Assembly: GCA_024304985.1 (NCBI GenBank)
Contig: JAMWZC010000008.1
Span: 1-64,000, forward strand
DNA: 64,000 nt
Origin: Paracoccaceae bacterium
GTDB lineage: Bacteria > Pseudomonadota > Alphaproteobacteria > Rhodobacterales > Rhodobacteraceae
Direction: 5' to 3'
The notes beneath the pieces were generated by a model. The model did no database searches. It was not told the DNA's origin and saw only the letters and a list, made by a program, of their open reading frames with translations. The translations under genes and the position numbers were made by a program. Of this stretch, positions 25,757-34,922 are shown in pieces (the stretch's first letter is position 1; every line of letters starts with the position of its first letter).

Positions 25757-26326
25757 ATGACCGAAGACAACTCCTCGAGCATTTCGCGCCGGGCCCTTCT
25801 GGGTGCGTTCGCGGCAACCGCTCTGATAGCAGCGCCCACCTACTCCAAAGCCGCAGGTTTCCTGCGCCGCAGCGGGGATATCCGGCGCATCAAGATGTAC
25901 TCGGGTCGGACTGGCGAACGCCTTGACACGATCTATTGGGTCGAAGGCGACTACATCAAGGACGCCGTGGCCGAGATCAACCATTTCATGCGTGACTGGC
26001 GGACCAATGACATCAAGCAGATGGACCTGCGCACCATCGACATCATGGCCGCAGCCCACAACCTGCTGGATGTGAACGAGCCTTATATGCTGCTGTCTGG
26101 GTATCGCAGCCCCAAGACCAATGCCATGCTGCGCTCGAACTCGTCCGGCGTAGCCCGCAACTCGCTTCACCTTCAGGGCCAGGCCGCCGATCTGCGTCTG
26201 GCCTCGCGCTCGGTCGGTCAGATGGCCCGCGCTGCGGCCGCCTGCCGTGCCGGTGGCGTCGGAAGCTATTCCGGCTCGAATTTCGTGCATATGGATTGCG
26301 GTCCGGTCCGCAAATGGGGCCGCTGA
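25757..26326 (+). CDS. DUF882 family protein (YcbK-like, peptidase M15-type fold), Tat-exported
   Basis: About 189 residues. The N-terminus SISRRALLGAFAATALIAAP is a twin-arginine signal. The mature domain has LSGYRSPKTNAMLRSNS, SLHLQGQAADLRL and SNFVHMDCGPVRKWG, the metal-binding His/Asp pattern of DUF882/M15 D,D-carboxypeptidase-like proteins acting on peptidoglycan. In E. coli ycbK lies next to ycbB, and here the two families are divergent neighbours, supporting a shared cell-wall role. Start at 25757 chosen from the Tat signal; it lacks a clear ribosome site, and an ATG at 25697 is an alternative. Terminator follows. Confidence 0.85.
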   Translation: MTEDNSSSISRRALLGAFAATALIAAPTYSKAAGFLRRSGDIRRIKMYSGRTGERLDTIYWVEGDYIKDAVAEINHFMRDWRTNDIKQMDLRTIDIMAAAHNLLDVNEPYMLLSGYRSPKTNAMLRSNSSGVARNSLHLQGQAADLRLASRSVGQMARAAAACRAGGVGSYSGSNFVHMDCGPVRKWGR

Positions 26327-26356
26327 GCCACCGTTTCCAAGGACCCTTTGGCTGAC

Positions 26357-26383
26357 CCGCAAGTGCACACTTGCGGGTTTTTG
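26357..26383 (+). terminator. Terminator after DUF882 gene
   Basis: CCCGCAAGTG / CACTTGCGGG perfect 10-bp stem with a very short loop followed by five Ts. Confidence 0.85.
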
Positions 26384-26470
26384 CATTCGAATGTGCCGTT
26401 TCACTCTTGCAGCCCAAGGCCGTTTTGTCCCAACTGCCCCCGCAGATGATCCGGTCGGGGAGGACAGGCG

Positions 26471-28015
26471 ATGAACAGCATCGTATCAGGTGACGTGAAT
26501 AACAGACTGCCCAGCGTCGCCGTGCTGGTAATCTTGCAAGCCGCCGTGTCTGCCGCCTCGCTGGTGGTCGAGATCGTGGCGGGACGGATGCTGGCGCCTT
26601 ATGTGGGCATGTCGCTGTATACCTGGACATCGATCATTGCCGTGGTGCTGGCGGGGTTCTCTGCCGGTCACTGGGCCGGTGGCCGCATCGCCGAGATGCA
26701 GGCGCCGCGCGCGTTGCTCTGGACCGGTTGGTCGATGCTGGGCGCGGGCCTGACCACGGCGCTGGCGGTATTCGTCCTGCGCAGCGGGGCCGATGTCCTG
26801 CTGCCGCATATCGCGAACCCGATCGGCGCGATTGTGGCGCTGTGCATGATCGCATTCTTCCTGCCGTCGTTCTTTGCCGGCATCCCCGCGCCAGTGCTGG
26901 CGCAGATTTCGGTGGCGGCGGCGCCCGATCAATCGGGACGCGCGCTGGGTGCGATGTTCGCCTCAGGGGCCATCGGCGCCATCGCAGGCACACTTCTGGC
27001 CGGATTCGTCTTTGTTGCTTGGCTGGGCTCTGTAGGCACTTTGGCGCTGGTGACCCTGTGCTACCTTGTCGCCGCGCTGCTGATCCTGTGGCTGGCACGG
27101 CGCGCGGGCGATCCGTCCGGCATGCTGGTCGCGGGGCTGGCAACGCTGGTCGGTTTGCTGCTGGCCGGGGCCACCATCGCGCAACCATCCCCCTGCACCG
27201 AGGAAAGCGACTATTTCTGCATCCGGGTCGAGGATGTCTCGGCCGATCCGAACAGCCCGGTCCGGCTGATGGTGCTGGATCATCTGGTCCACGGTGTGTC
27301 AGCCCGTGACCTGCCCGAGGTGATCTTCTACGATCACGCCGCATTGCTGGACCTGCTGGCGCGCGAGCGGATGGGTGGCACGGATTTTTCCGCCTTCTTC
27401 ATCGGCGGCGGCACCTTCACCGTGCCGCGCAAATGGTCAACAATGGCGCCGCGCCCCGATGTGACGGTCGCCGAGATCGACCCGACGGTGACGGAGGTGG
27501 CGATCCGCGATTTCTGGTTCGACCCCGAGGGCACCCGTATCCTCAATCAGGACGCACGCACCGCCTTGCGCACCGATGGCAGCCGCTATGACGTGATCAT
27601 CGGCGACGCCTTCACCGACATTGCGGTGCCCGCGCATCTGGTGACGGAAGAGTTCTTCACGCTGGTGCGCGACCATCTGACCGAGGATGGTGTGTTTCTG
27701 ATGAACGTGATCGACCACGCCGACCGGATGATCGCGCTCATGTCGCTGGTCCATACGCTGGAACAGGTCTTTCCCCATGTGGAAATCTGGACAGAAGCCC
27801 GTCGCCCCGAACCCGGCGAGCGGATGATCAACATCATCGCCGCAGGATTCAGCCCCACCGCCGTGGACATGTTGCAAGGCATGTCACCCGCTCCCATCAC
27901 CTTTGCCCGCATCCCGGCGGAGGCGCAGGCGCAATTGAAAGCCGCGCGCAATCCCATCGTGCTGACCGACAACTACGCCCCCATCGACCGTCTGATCGGG
28001 GCGGAAAGCTATTGA
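26471..28015 (+). CDS. Fused membrane/spermidine synthase-like protein
   Basis: 514 residues. Residues about 15-240 contain seven or eight membrane segments with the pattern EIVAGRMLAPYVGMSLYTWTSI and GFSAGHWAGGRIAE; residues about 260-505 form a Rossmann methyltransferase/aminopropyltransferase-like domain (FFIGGGTFTVPRKW, VTVAEIDPTVTEVA, YDVIIGDAFTD). Such fused proteins are common and annotated as spermidine synthase-like, but the aminopropyl-transfer activity is unproven. The loop after FFIGGG lacks the classical GGGDG of SpeE, so a different reaction is possible. GGGGAGGA precedes the start. Ends ten bases from the convergent ThDP enzyme gene. Confidence 0.82.
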   Translation: MNSIVSGDVNNRLPSVAVLVILQAAVSAASLVVEIVAGRMLAPYVGMSLYTWTSIIAVVLAGFSAGHWAGGRIAEMQAPRALLWTGWSMLGAGLTTALAVFVLRSGADVLLPHIANPIGAIVALCMIAFFLPSFFAGIPAPVLAQISVAAAPDQSGRALGAMFASGAIGAIAGTLLAGFVFVAWLGSVGTLALVTLCYLVAALLILWLARRAGDPSGMLVAGLATLVGLLLAGATIAQPSPCTEESDYFCIRVEDVSADPNSPVRLMVLDHLVHGVSARDLPEVIFYDHAALLDLLARERMGGTDFSAFFIGGGTFTVPRKWSTMAPRPDVTVAEIDPTVTEVAIRDFWFDPEGTRILNQDARTALRTDGSRYDVIIGDAFTDIAVPAHLVTEEFFTLVRDHLTEDGVFLMNVIDHADRMIALMSLVHTLEQVFPHVEIWTEARRPEPGERMINIIAAGFSPTAVDMLQGMSPAPITFARIPAEAQAQLKAARNPIVLTDNYAPIDRLIGAESY

Positions 28016-28025
28016 GGCGAACCGA

Positions 28026-29594
28026 TCAGAAAATCGCCTCGATCAGGTAGGGGCCGGAGCTGGCCAGACCGGCTTCCAGGGCGGCTTCGAGACCCGCGCA
28101 ATCGGTGACGGCTTCGGCCTCGACCCCCATGCCGCGTGACATCTGCACCCAGTCCAGATTGGGCCGGTCCAGCGACAGCATGTCGATGGCGCGCGGGCCG
28201 GGATTGCCGACGCCCACATTGGTCAGCTCGCCCCGCAGGATGTGGTAGCTGCGGTTGGCGAAGATCACCACCGTGATGTCGAGGTTCTCGCGCGCCATGG
28301 TCCAGAGGGCTTGCAGCGTATACATGGCCGACCCGTCCCCGGTCAGAGCCATGATCTTTCGGTCCGGCGCGGCAATCGCCGCCCCGATAGCGACGGGCAA
28401 GCCATAACCGATGGACCCGCCGCAATTGTTCAGCCAGACATGCCGCGGCGCCCCCTGCGTGGCTTTGAAGAAGCCGCGCCCCGTCGTCACGGATTCATCC
28501 ACGATCACCGCATCCTGCGGGATCGCACGGCCAAGGATCAGCGCTATATTGTCGGGATCAAGCGGTCCGTTGGGGCGGTCGGGCACACTTGCTTGGGCCA
28601 CATGGGCGGGTGCGGTCTCCGCAGCGCCAGCCCCGTCGCAAAGCGCGGTCAGGGCGGCTGCAAGATCGGCCCCGGTGTCGGCCAATGTGATGATCTGCGC
28701 GCCCTCGGCGGTCAGGATGGCGGGCTTGCCCGGATAGGCGAAGAATCCGATGGGCGCGCGCGCCCCGACCAGCACGATCCGCTTGTAAGGGGCCAGCACC
28801 TTGAGCGCGATATCAATGGGATAGGGCACGCGCGCGACACTGACCCGCCCTGCCCCGCGATCCATCCGCGCATTGGCCCATTCCGACAAAAGCGCGCAGC
28901 CCGTAGCGGCGCTGATGCGTCCGGCAAGGTCAAGATTGGCCTCGGTCAAAGCGGCCCCTCCCAGCAGCAGCAGGCTGTCCGGACCAGACAGTGCTGCAAT
29001 CGCTGCCTCAAGCTGATCCCGGTCGAAATCTGGGCGCGGTGTCGCGGGCAAGGGATCGGCCACAACTCCACCTTCGGTCCATGCCGTGTCGGAGGGCAGG
29101 ATCAAGGCCGCCACCTGCCCCGGCGCGGTATTGGCGGCCTGCACCGCCTGTGCCGCATCATGGCCAAGGCTGGCGGCATCTTTGGACGTGTGCACCCAAT
29201 GCGAGACAGGCCGGGCGATCCCCTGAATATCGGAGGTCAGTGGCGCATCCAGCGCGATATGGCTTTCAGCATGTTCGCCGATGATGTTCAGCACGCCTGA
29301 CCCTGCCTTCTTTGCGTTGTGAAGGTTCGACAGACCATTGGCCAGCCCCGGCCCCAGATGCAGCAGCGTGCAGGCGGTCTTGCCCGCCATTCGGTAATAG
29401 CCATCCGCCGCCCCGGTAGCGACCCCTTCTTGCAAGGTCAGAACAGAGCGCATGCCGGGGATATGGTCGAGCGCGGCCACGAAATGCATCTCGGATGTGC
29501 CGGGGTTGGAAAAGCAGGTATCCACCCCAGAGGCCAGCAGCGTATGAACAAGGCTCTCGGCACCGTTCATGGCGGGATTGGTCTTGTCGGTCAT
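28026..29594 (-). CDS. Thiamine diphosphate-dependent enzyme, acetolactate synthase large-subunit-like
   Basis: 522 residues with the three domains of the ALS/benzoylformate decarboxylase/POX family. Catalytic glutamate in TLQEGVATGAADGYYR (about residue 56), central domain, and C-terminal ThDP motif GDGSAMYTLQALW running to NRS, i.e. GDG-X25-N. It lacks a neighbouring ilvN small subunit and is shorter than IlvB (about 570), so biosynthetic acetolactate synthase is unlikely. It is the last gene of a cluster with an acyl-CoA ligase and a TAXI-TRAP transporter, so a carboligase or decarboxylase on an imported acid is the best inference; the substrate is unknown. AAAGG lies before the start at 29594. 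Confidence 0.82.
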   Translation of the reverse strand: MTDKTNPAMNGAESLVHTLLASGVDTCFSNPGTSEMHFVAALDHIPGMRSVLTLQEGVATGAADGYYRMAGKTACTLLHLGPGLANGLSNLHNAKKAGSGVLNIIGEHAESHIALDAPLTSDIQGIARPVSHWVHTSKDAASLGHDAAQAVQAANTAPGQVAALILPSDTAWTEGGVVADPLPATPRPDFDRDQLEAAIAALSGPDSLLLLGGAALTEANLDLAGRISAATGCALLSEWANARMDRGAGRVSVARVPYPIDIALKVLAPYKRIVLVGARAPIGFFAYPGKPAILTAEGAQIITLADTGADLAAALTALCDGAGAAETAPAHVAQASVPDRPNGPLDPDNIALILGRAIPQDAVIVDESVTTGRGFFKATQGAPRHVWLNNCGGSIGYGLPVAIGAAIAAPDRKIMALTGDGSAMYTLQALWTMARENLDITVVIFANRSYHILRGELTNVGVGNPGPRAIDMLSLDRPNLDWVQMSRGMGVEAEAVTDCAGLEAALEAGLASSGPYLIEAIF

Positions 29595-29609
29595 GTCTTG
29601 CCTTTCCGT

Positions 29610-31178
29610 TCAGGTCCGCGCGTTCGCCCAGAAGGGCGCGCGCAATTCGCGTTTCAGGATCTTGCCGATGGTTGAACGCGGCAGCGACTCCCGCGCCTCA
29701 AGCCCCGACAGGCGCTGGCTTTTGCCCAAGCGGTCATTGGCGGCGGCGCGGATATCTTCAAGGGTCCGTGTCGCACCCTTGCGCAGCACGATCAACCCAT
29801 AGGGAGTCTCGCCCCATGCATCCGAAGGCACGCCGATCACGGCGGCATCGGTCACATCAGGGTCGGCCAGCAGCACCAGCTCCAGATCATTGGCATAGAT
29901 GTTCATTCCGCCCGAGATGATCATGTCCTTCTTCCGGTCGGACAGGATCAGGAACCCATCGGCATCGAAATGGCCCATATCGCCCGAGCGAAAATAGACT
30001 TCGCCCGCCTCATTGCGCCAAATGAAGTCGCTTGTCAGGTCGTCGCGTCCGAAATAGCCCGCCATCATCGTAGGGCCGCGCCCGCAGATCTCGCCTACCT
30101 GCCCCTGCGGCACCTCGTGCCCGTCCGCGTCGATCAGGCGGATGTCATTGCCGGCGGCCAGCTTACCCACGGTGTGCAGCTTGTCGGGGTGTTCATCCGC
30201 GACCAGCACGGTCACCCCGCCGCCTTCGGTCGAGCCGTAATACTCGATCAGCTTGCCGGGAAAGCGCGCCAGAACATCGGCCTTCACATCCGCGCGCAGC
30301 GGCGCTGAGGTCGAGAATTTCACACGCATGGAAGACAGATCGAAGCGGTCGAAATCCGGCACTTCCATGATGCGCTTGTATTGCACGGGCACCAGCATCG
30401 TATGGGTGATCCGTTCCGCCTGAACGATGCCCAGATAGTCGCGCGCATCGAACTTTGGCATCAAGTGCACGGTCGATCCGCCGAAGAGCGTCGGGATGAA
30501 CGACACGATGGTGGTGTTGGAATAGAGCGGCGTCGAAATCAGCGTGCGGGCGTTGTCGTCATAGCCATTCGGCGTGACGCGGTCCATCTGCGCCGCGCGC
30601 ATCCAGTGATTATGCAATATCCCCTTGGGCGTGCCCGTTGTGCCCGAGGAATAGATCAGGTTGAACGCATCCATCAGGTCAATCGGCACCATCGGGTCAT
30701 CGGTGGATGCCTGGGACAGCGCATCATCCATGGGCAGATAGGCCGGATCGGTGAAGTCCATCGCGTACCGGGTGATCGGCATGTCGGGCAGGAACCCGGC
30801 CACCAGATCATCATAGGGCCTTGCTACGAAGATCGCACGGGCCGCGCAATCCACCAGCATCTTATGCAACGCCTCGGACGAGGCCATGGAGGACAGCGGT
30901 GTCACGCAGCCGCCCGCCCGCAGGATACCCATGAATAGCACCGCGTAATCGGCCGAGTTGGGCGACAGGATCGCGATGCGGTCCCCTTTCTGCATCCCCT
31001 GCCCCAGCAGAAGGTTTGCGACACGATTGACCCTTGCGTCAAACGCCGCCCATGTCAGGCGCGTCGTCCCGCAGACCAAAGCCAGCTTGTCGGGATGTGC
31101 GCGGGCATTGTCGCGGATCTGCTCCACAATGCTGCGCACCGGGGGCGTGCCGGATGAGGGCGGGTTGATCGGGATCAT
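29610..31178 (-). CDS. Acyl-CoA synthetase (AMP-forming, class I adenylate-forming enzyme)
   Basis: 522 residues. Adenylation motifs LIYSSGTTGTPKG (A3), YYGSTEGGG (A5), YFRSGDMGHFDADGFL with SDRKKDMIISGG (A7/A8) and the catalytic lysine near the C-terminus in PRSTIGKILKREL (A10). It activates a carboxylic acid as acyl-AMP and transfers it to CoA. The family is broad (medium/long-chain, aromatic and hydroxy acids), so the substrate cannot be named. It starts at 31178 with GGAAG seven bases upstream and ends 15 bases before the ThDP enzyme gene. Confidence 0.88.
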   Translation of the reverse strand: MIPINPPSSGTPPVRSIVEQIRDNARAHPDKLALVCGTTRLTWAAFDARVNRVANLLLGQGMQKGDRIAILSPNSADYAVLFMGILRAGGCVTPLSSMASSEALHKMLVDCAARAIFVARPYDDLVAGFLPDMPITRYAMDFTDPAYLPMDDALSQASTDDPMVPIDLMDAFNLIYSSGTTGTPKGILHNHWMRAAQMDRVTPNGYDDNARTLISTPLYSNTTIVSFIPTLFGGSTVHLMPKFDARDYLGIVQAERITHTMLVPVQYKRIMEVPDFDRFDLSSMRVKFSTSAPLRADVKADVLARFPGKLIEYYGSTEGGGVTVLVADEHPDKLHTVGKLAAGNDIRLIDADGHEVPQGQVGEICGRGPTMMAGYFGRDDLTSDFIWRNEAGEVYFRSGDMGHFDADGFLILSDRKKDMIISGGMNIYANDLELVLLADPDVTDAAVIGVPSDAWGETPYGLIVLRKGATRTLEDIRAAANDRLGKSQRLSGLEARESLPRSTIGKILKRELRAPFWANART

Positions 31179-31221
31179 CGGGGTCTTCCGGTTCTGCGGT
31201 CGGTGTTCTGCCGGGATCGTG

Positions 31222-33222
31222 TCAGGCTACGCGCGGCTCTGCAAGCCGTGCCCGCCACGCCACCCACAAGGGCAGCGCACAAATCGCCAGCCCCAGCAGG
31301 AAGGATGCGCCATAGGACAGGGCCAGCAGTTCCGTTTTGGGCTTGGCGATCAGCACACCGCCGAAGAACAGCATCACTCGCAGCGGCAGCGCCATAGCCC
31401 CCCGGATCGGCCCGACAAGGCTGACATAGCCTTGCAGTGAGGCTGAGATCATCAGAACGCCCACCATCGCGCAAGACAGCGCCACCGCAACCTCCCAAGC
31501 CGGGGCTTGGCCCACGAGTGCGGGGTTCAGCACGAAGAAGAAGGGCATGATATAGATGACACCGCCCAGCCGCATCGCCTCGAATCCCGTGGCGATCGGG
31601 TTCGATCCCGCCATGGTCGAGGCGGCGAAGGCCCCCAGCGCCACGGGCGGCGTGATGAAGCTGACCATCCCCCAGTAAAGGATGAAAAGATGCACGGCGA
31701 GCTGGTTCAAGCCGCCCGCCTCAAGCGCCGGGGCCAGAACGACGGCAAGGAAGATATAGCAGGCCGTCACTGTCATCCCCATCCCGAAGATGAAGGCCGT
31801 CACCGCGCCCATCAGCACCAGCACCAGCGTGTTGTCGCCTGCGATGAAGACCAGTTCGTTCACCAGTGTGCCCGCCAGCCCCGTGGCCGAGAAGGACCCC
31901 ACGATCAGGCCGACACCCAGCAGGATTGCGGTCAGTTCCGCCAGCCCCATGCCGACGCCGACGATCATGTTGGACAGGCGTTGCAAATCAAGCCGGTGGC
32001 TGGCGCGGAACTGATTGACCACCAGAAGCAGCGCCGTGGCATAGAACGGGGCCGATGTTTCGCGCCGCAGGCCGATCATCATGAAAAGCAGAAGCGCGAA
32101 GACGAAGATATAGGGCCAGCCCTCCTTCATCACATCGCGCAGAACGGGCAACTCAACCTTGGGCAATCCCCGCAGGCCGCGCCGGGCGGAATAGGCGTCG
32201 ATCTGGGTGAACAAGCCCCAGTAGAACAGCAGGCTGGGAATGGCCGCCGCCAGCGCGATATCGACATAAGGGCGCGACAGGAAAGACGCCATCACAAAGG
32301 CCGTGGCCCCCATGATCGGCGGCATCAGCACCCCGCCGGTCGAGGCGCAAGCCTCGGTCGCGGCGGCGGTCTTGGCGGAAAATCCGGTCTTGCGCATGGC
32401 CGGGATGGACACCGCGCCCGTGGTGAGGACGTTCGAGATGACCGAGCCCGACATGGACCCCATGAAACCGCTGGCGAAGATCGAGACTTTCGCCGCCCCG
32501 CCGCGATAACCGCCCACCAGTCCCAATGCCAGATCGTTGAAAAACTGCCCGCCGCCCGTGCGTTGCAGCACCGCGCCGAACAGGATGAAGCCGATCACCA
32601 CCCCACCGAAGGCCTTCATCGGGATGCCGAAACTGCTTTCGGATGAATAGATGTGATAGGGCACGGTTTGCAGAAAGCTGCTCTGGAAGCCGGTGAACGG
32701 GTCAGGCATGTGGCCTGCAAACGTCGGATAGAAGGCGAAAAGGGTCACGATCACGAACAGGACCAACCCGCCTGCCCGCCGCGTCGCCTCGAGCGTCAGA
32801 AAGAAGAACGCGACCGCCACATATTGCGCCGTCGTGGGTGCCGCATATTCCCAGCCCTGTGACAGGTTCTGTTGTGCTGTCTGCCCCAGATAGGCGGTGC
32901 AGCCAAGCGTCACCGCAAAAAGTGTCCAGTCCAGCAGCGACGGCACCCCGCCCTTGCCCCCGCGCATCTGGAAAATCAGGAAACTCAGCGCCAGAAACAG
33001 CCCGCCCAGCAGATAGAGATAGCGCCCGTCGATCAGCACGATCCCAAGCGCCTGCAGGTTAAAAAGTTGATTCACCACCAGAACCAAACCCGCCAATGTG
33101 CCGCCGATCACCACCCAGCGCGCCAGCCCGCCAATCCGTTCAGCCGGGGTGGACCCGTCGATCTCGACCTGCTCGAAGGTGGTTTTTTCACCATCGGTGA
33201 CGGAAGGTTTCTCGGCGCTCAT
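31222..33222 (-). CDS. TRAP transporter fused permease (TAXI type, 4TM/12TM)
   Basis: About 666 residues, a natural fusion of the small (DctQ-like) and large (DctM-like) TRAP membrane subunits as is normal for TAXI systems. The N-terminal 50 residues are cytoplasmic and acidic; at least 16 membrane segments follow. The DctM signature region shows GFMGSMSGSVISNVLTTGAVSIPAM and the mirror motif GMGMTVTACYIFLAVVLAP. It drives Na+- or H+-coupled uptake of the solute handed over by the TAXI binding protein encoded upstream. Start at 33222 has AAGGA six bases upstream; the frame to 33261 lacks support. Confidence 0.92.
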   Translation of the reverse strand: MSAEKPSVTDGEKTTFEQVEIDGSTPAERIGGLARWVVIGGTLAGLVLVVNQLFNLQALGIVLIDGRYLYLLGGLFLALSFLIFQMRGGKGGVPSLLDWTLFAVTLGCTAYLGQTAQQNLSQGWEYAAPTTAQYVAVAFFFLTLEATRRAGGLVLFVIVTLFAFYPTFAGHMPDPFTGFQSSFLQTVPYHIYSSESSFGIPMKAFGGVVIGFILFGAVLQRTGGGQFFNDLALGLVGGYRGGAAKVSIFASGFMGSMSGSVISNVLTTGAVSIPAMRKTGFSAKTAAATEACASTGGVLMPPIMGATAFVMASFLSRPYVDIALAAAIPSLLFYWGLFTQIDAYSARRGLRGLPKVELPVLRDVMKEGWPYIFVFALLLFMMIGLRRETSAPFYATALLLVVNQFRASHRLDLQRLSNMIVGVGMGLAELTAILLGVGLIVGSFSATGLAGTLVNELVFIAGDNTLVLVLMGAVTAFIFGMGMTVTACYIFLAVVLAPALEAGGLNQLAVHLFILYWGMVSFITPPVALGAFAASTMAGSNPIATGFEAMRLGGVIYIMPFFFVLNPALVGQAPAWEVAVALSCAMVGVLMISASLQGYVSLVGPIRGAMALPLRVMLFFGGVLIAKPKTELLALSYGASFLLGLAICALPLWVAWRARLAEPRVA

Positions 33223-33323
33223 GGGATGTCCTTGGTCTGGTGCAAGCGACAGGTCCGGCACGGCTCAGGCACTGGCCTGATGGCGCGGATGGTCTGAAGG
33301 AAATGGAAACGGCGTCGCAGGAA

Positions 33324-33355
33324 CGACCCGGCCATGCGAGATGCCAGCCGGGTCG
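33324..33355 (-). other. Hairpin between TAXI binding-protein and permease genes
   Basis: CGACCCGGC / GCCGGGTCG, a perfect 9-bp stem around a 14-base loop that can fold further. There is no T-run after it on either strand, so it is more likely an mRNA-stabilising or processing element than a terminator. It lies in the 149-base gap between two genes that must be expressed in different amounts. Confidence 0.5.
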
Positions 33356-33371
33356 CCCTTGTGCGAGGATC

Positions 33372-34508
33372 TTAGAACACGACTTCGAAGCCGTTATCCG
33401 CCAACGCCTTGCGGCGCGCTTCACCCCATGCGGCCTCCCAATCGGCGGGGGCCTCGGCCTTGAGCGCATCCCAGGCGGCCTTGAGCACGGCCTGACGTTC
33501 GATCAGCCGGTCGTTATTGGCCTGCGCCTCATCCGTCCAGACGCCCACTTCCTTGAAATACTGGATCGTTCCCTCATGGTAGGGCACCACCCATTCCATT
33601 TCCTGCTTGTCCAGCGCCCAGCCACCGATGCCGGGGGCCTTGCCGTCATAGGCGGGGAACAGTTCCACCATCGCCTTGGTCATGTTGTAGACCAGATCGG
33701 TGTCGGTTTCGTCCGTGGCGACAAGCACAGGGTAAGGATAGCCGGCGCCCTGATACCCATCGGTGCCGTCGATATTGGCACCCACACGGGCCTTATTGGG
33801 CAGGAAGAACGGCGCGATCTCTTGCATCGCGGCCAGACCTTCCTTGTTGTCGGGATCGATCGGTGGCCAGAACAGACCGCGCGGGCCAGCGGCGGCTTCA
33901 TAGGCATTGCCCGAGTTGGTTGCCGCGAAGGCGGCATCAACCTGCCCTTCGATCAGCCCGGTCCAACTGGCACCGAAGCCGCCGAAATCGACGCGCGTCA
34001 CATCATCCCACGTCAGGCCACCATAGGCCAGATAGGCCTCGGTATTCACGTTCAGCGCAGGCGCACCCACGATATAGGCCACGCGCTTGCCCTTCAGATC
34101 GGCATAGGTCTCGATCCCCAGATCACCGGCGACGCCAACGGCCAGATTGATCGCGCCTCCGTTATTGGCCAAAAGGACACGGACCGGCTGCGGCCCCCAG
34201 TTCTCGGCCCCGAAGTCAAAGGCGCCCTCTTGGGCCATGAAGCTGCCGCCGACACCGGTTGCCGAAAACTGCACGCGCCCTTGACGCAGCGGTTCGGTGC
34301 GCGAGACATCGTTCTTGCCCGGCAGGACGCGCAGGTTTATGCCCGCAGCGTCCTGAAGCGCGGCCCCGACGGCCACCGCCTGGTTATAGCCAGCAGAGCC
34401 CGTATCGTAGGCCGTCCACGACAATTGACTTGGCAATTCAAAGCTCTGAGCCCCGGCCAGACCGGCAGACAGAGAAAAAGCCGCGACGGCGGCGAGAATC
34501 GGTTTCAT
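33372..34508 (-). CDS. TAXI family TRAP transporter solute-binding protein
   Basis: About 378 residues. Sec signal peptide (MKPILAAVAAFSLSAGLAGA, cut before QSFELP), then a two-lobed TAXI domain: SWTAYDTGSAGYNQAVAVG near the start, the RTEPLRQGRVQF and LKGKRVAYIVGAPALNVNTEA segments and a C-terminal helical tail. It captures an organic acid in the periplasm. AGGGAGG lies six bases before 34508. First gene of the cluster TAXI-TRAP-ligase-ThDP enzyme; ligands known for TAXI proteins include glutamate and alpha-hydroxy or oxo acids, but none can be assigned. Confidence 0.9.
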   Translation of the reverse strand: MKPILAAVAAFSLSAGLAGAQSFELPSQLSWTAYDTGSAGYNQAVAVGAALQDAAGINLRVLPGKNDVSRTEPLRQGRVQFSATGVGGSFMAQEGAFDFGAENWGPQPVRVLLANNGGAINLAVGVAGDLGIETYADLKGKRVAYIVGAPALNVNTEAYLAYGGLTWDDVTRVDFGGFGASWTGLIEGQVDAAFAATNSGNAYEAAAGPRGLFWPPIDPDNKEGLAAMQEIAPFFLPNKARVGANIDGTDGYQGAGYPYPVLVATDETDTDLVYNMTKAMVELFPAYDGKAPGIGGWALDKQEMEWVVPYHEGTIQYFKEVGVWTDEAQANNDRLIERQAVLKAAWDALKAEAPADWEAAWGEARRKALADNGFEVVF

Positions 34509-34922
34509 GAAGTCCTCCCTTTTTTTACGGCGAAATCCCTTCCCTCCCTGCGACTTCGGCGCTGGGCATCCCCAGTCTTGGCCCAAAGTTGCGGAATTTC
34601 ATTTCGCTATGCGGTTACGTTAGGGAGGCTGCACCGACCCTGTCAACCCAAGGAAGCCCCCCACACACAGCAATTCATCCCGCGCGTGCAAGAGTCCGCC
34701 GGGATCGTGCCCGACCTGAACTCCGATAGGGTCGGACAGGCCCTTCAAATGGCCTTGAGGAGAAGTGTGGGCTTGGGGGAAACTGGTGCGCTGTCACGGC
34801 AGAAGACGAGAACTGGCAAGTTGTCTTGAAACGGTAGGTTACTGTGGCAGGAATTTGGTTGAGTACCTGGGGCTGCGAAATCATCGCCGGGAACGGCCCT
34901 GCCGCTTCTGTAGTCGGCTAAG
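34509..34922. other. 414-base stretch without a supported gene, left part of a tRNA-linked accessory region
   Basis: No start with a ribosome site or family match was found. On the plus strand, positions about 34668-34829 read as an open frame ending RTGKLS with no plausible start and with AGG/AGA arginine codons unlike the neighbours, which suggests decayed foreign coding sequence. The left end presumably holds the promoter of the TAXI operon; I see no clear -35/-10 pair. Confidence 0.35.

Noticed and set aside
34675-34884. A 69-codon minus-strand frame in the remnant region
   Set aside because: Low-complexity Ser/Pro/Arg composition, no ribosome site and no family resemblance.
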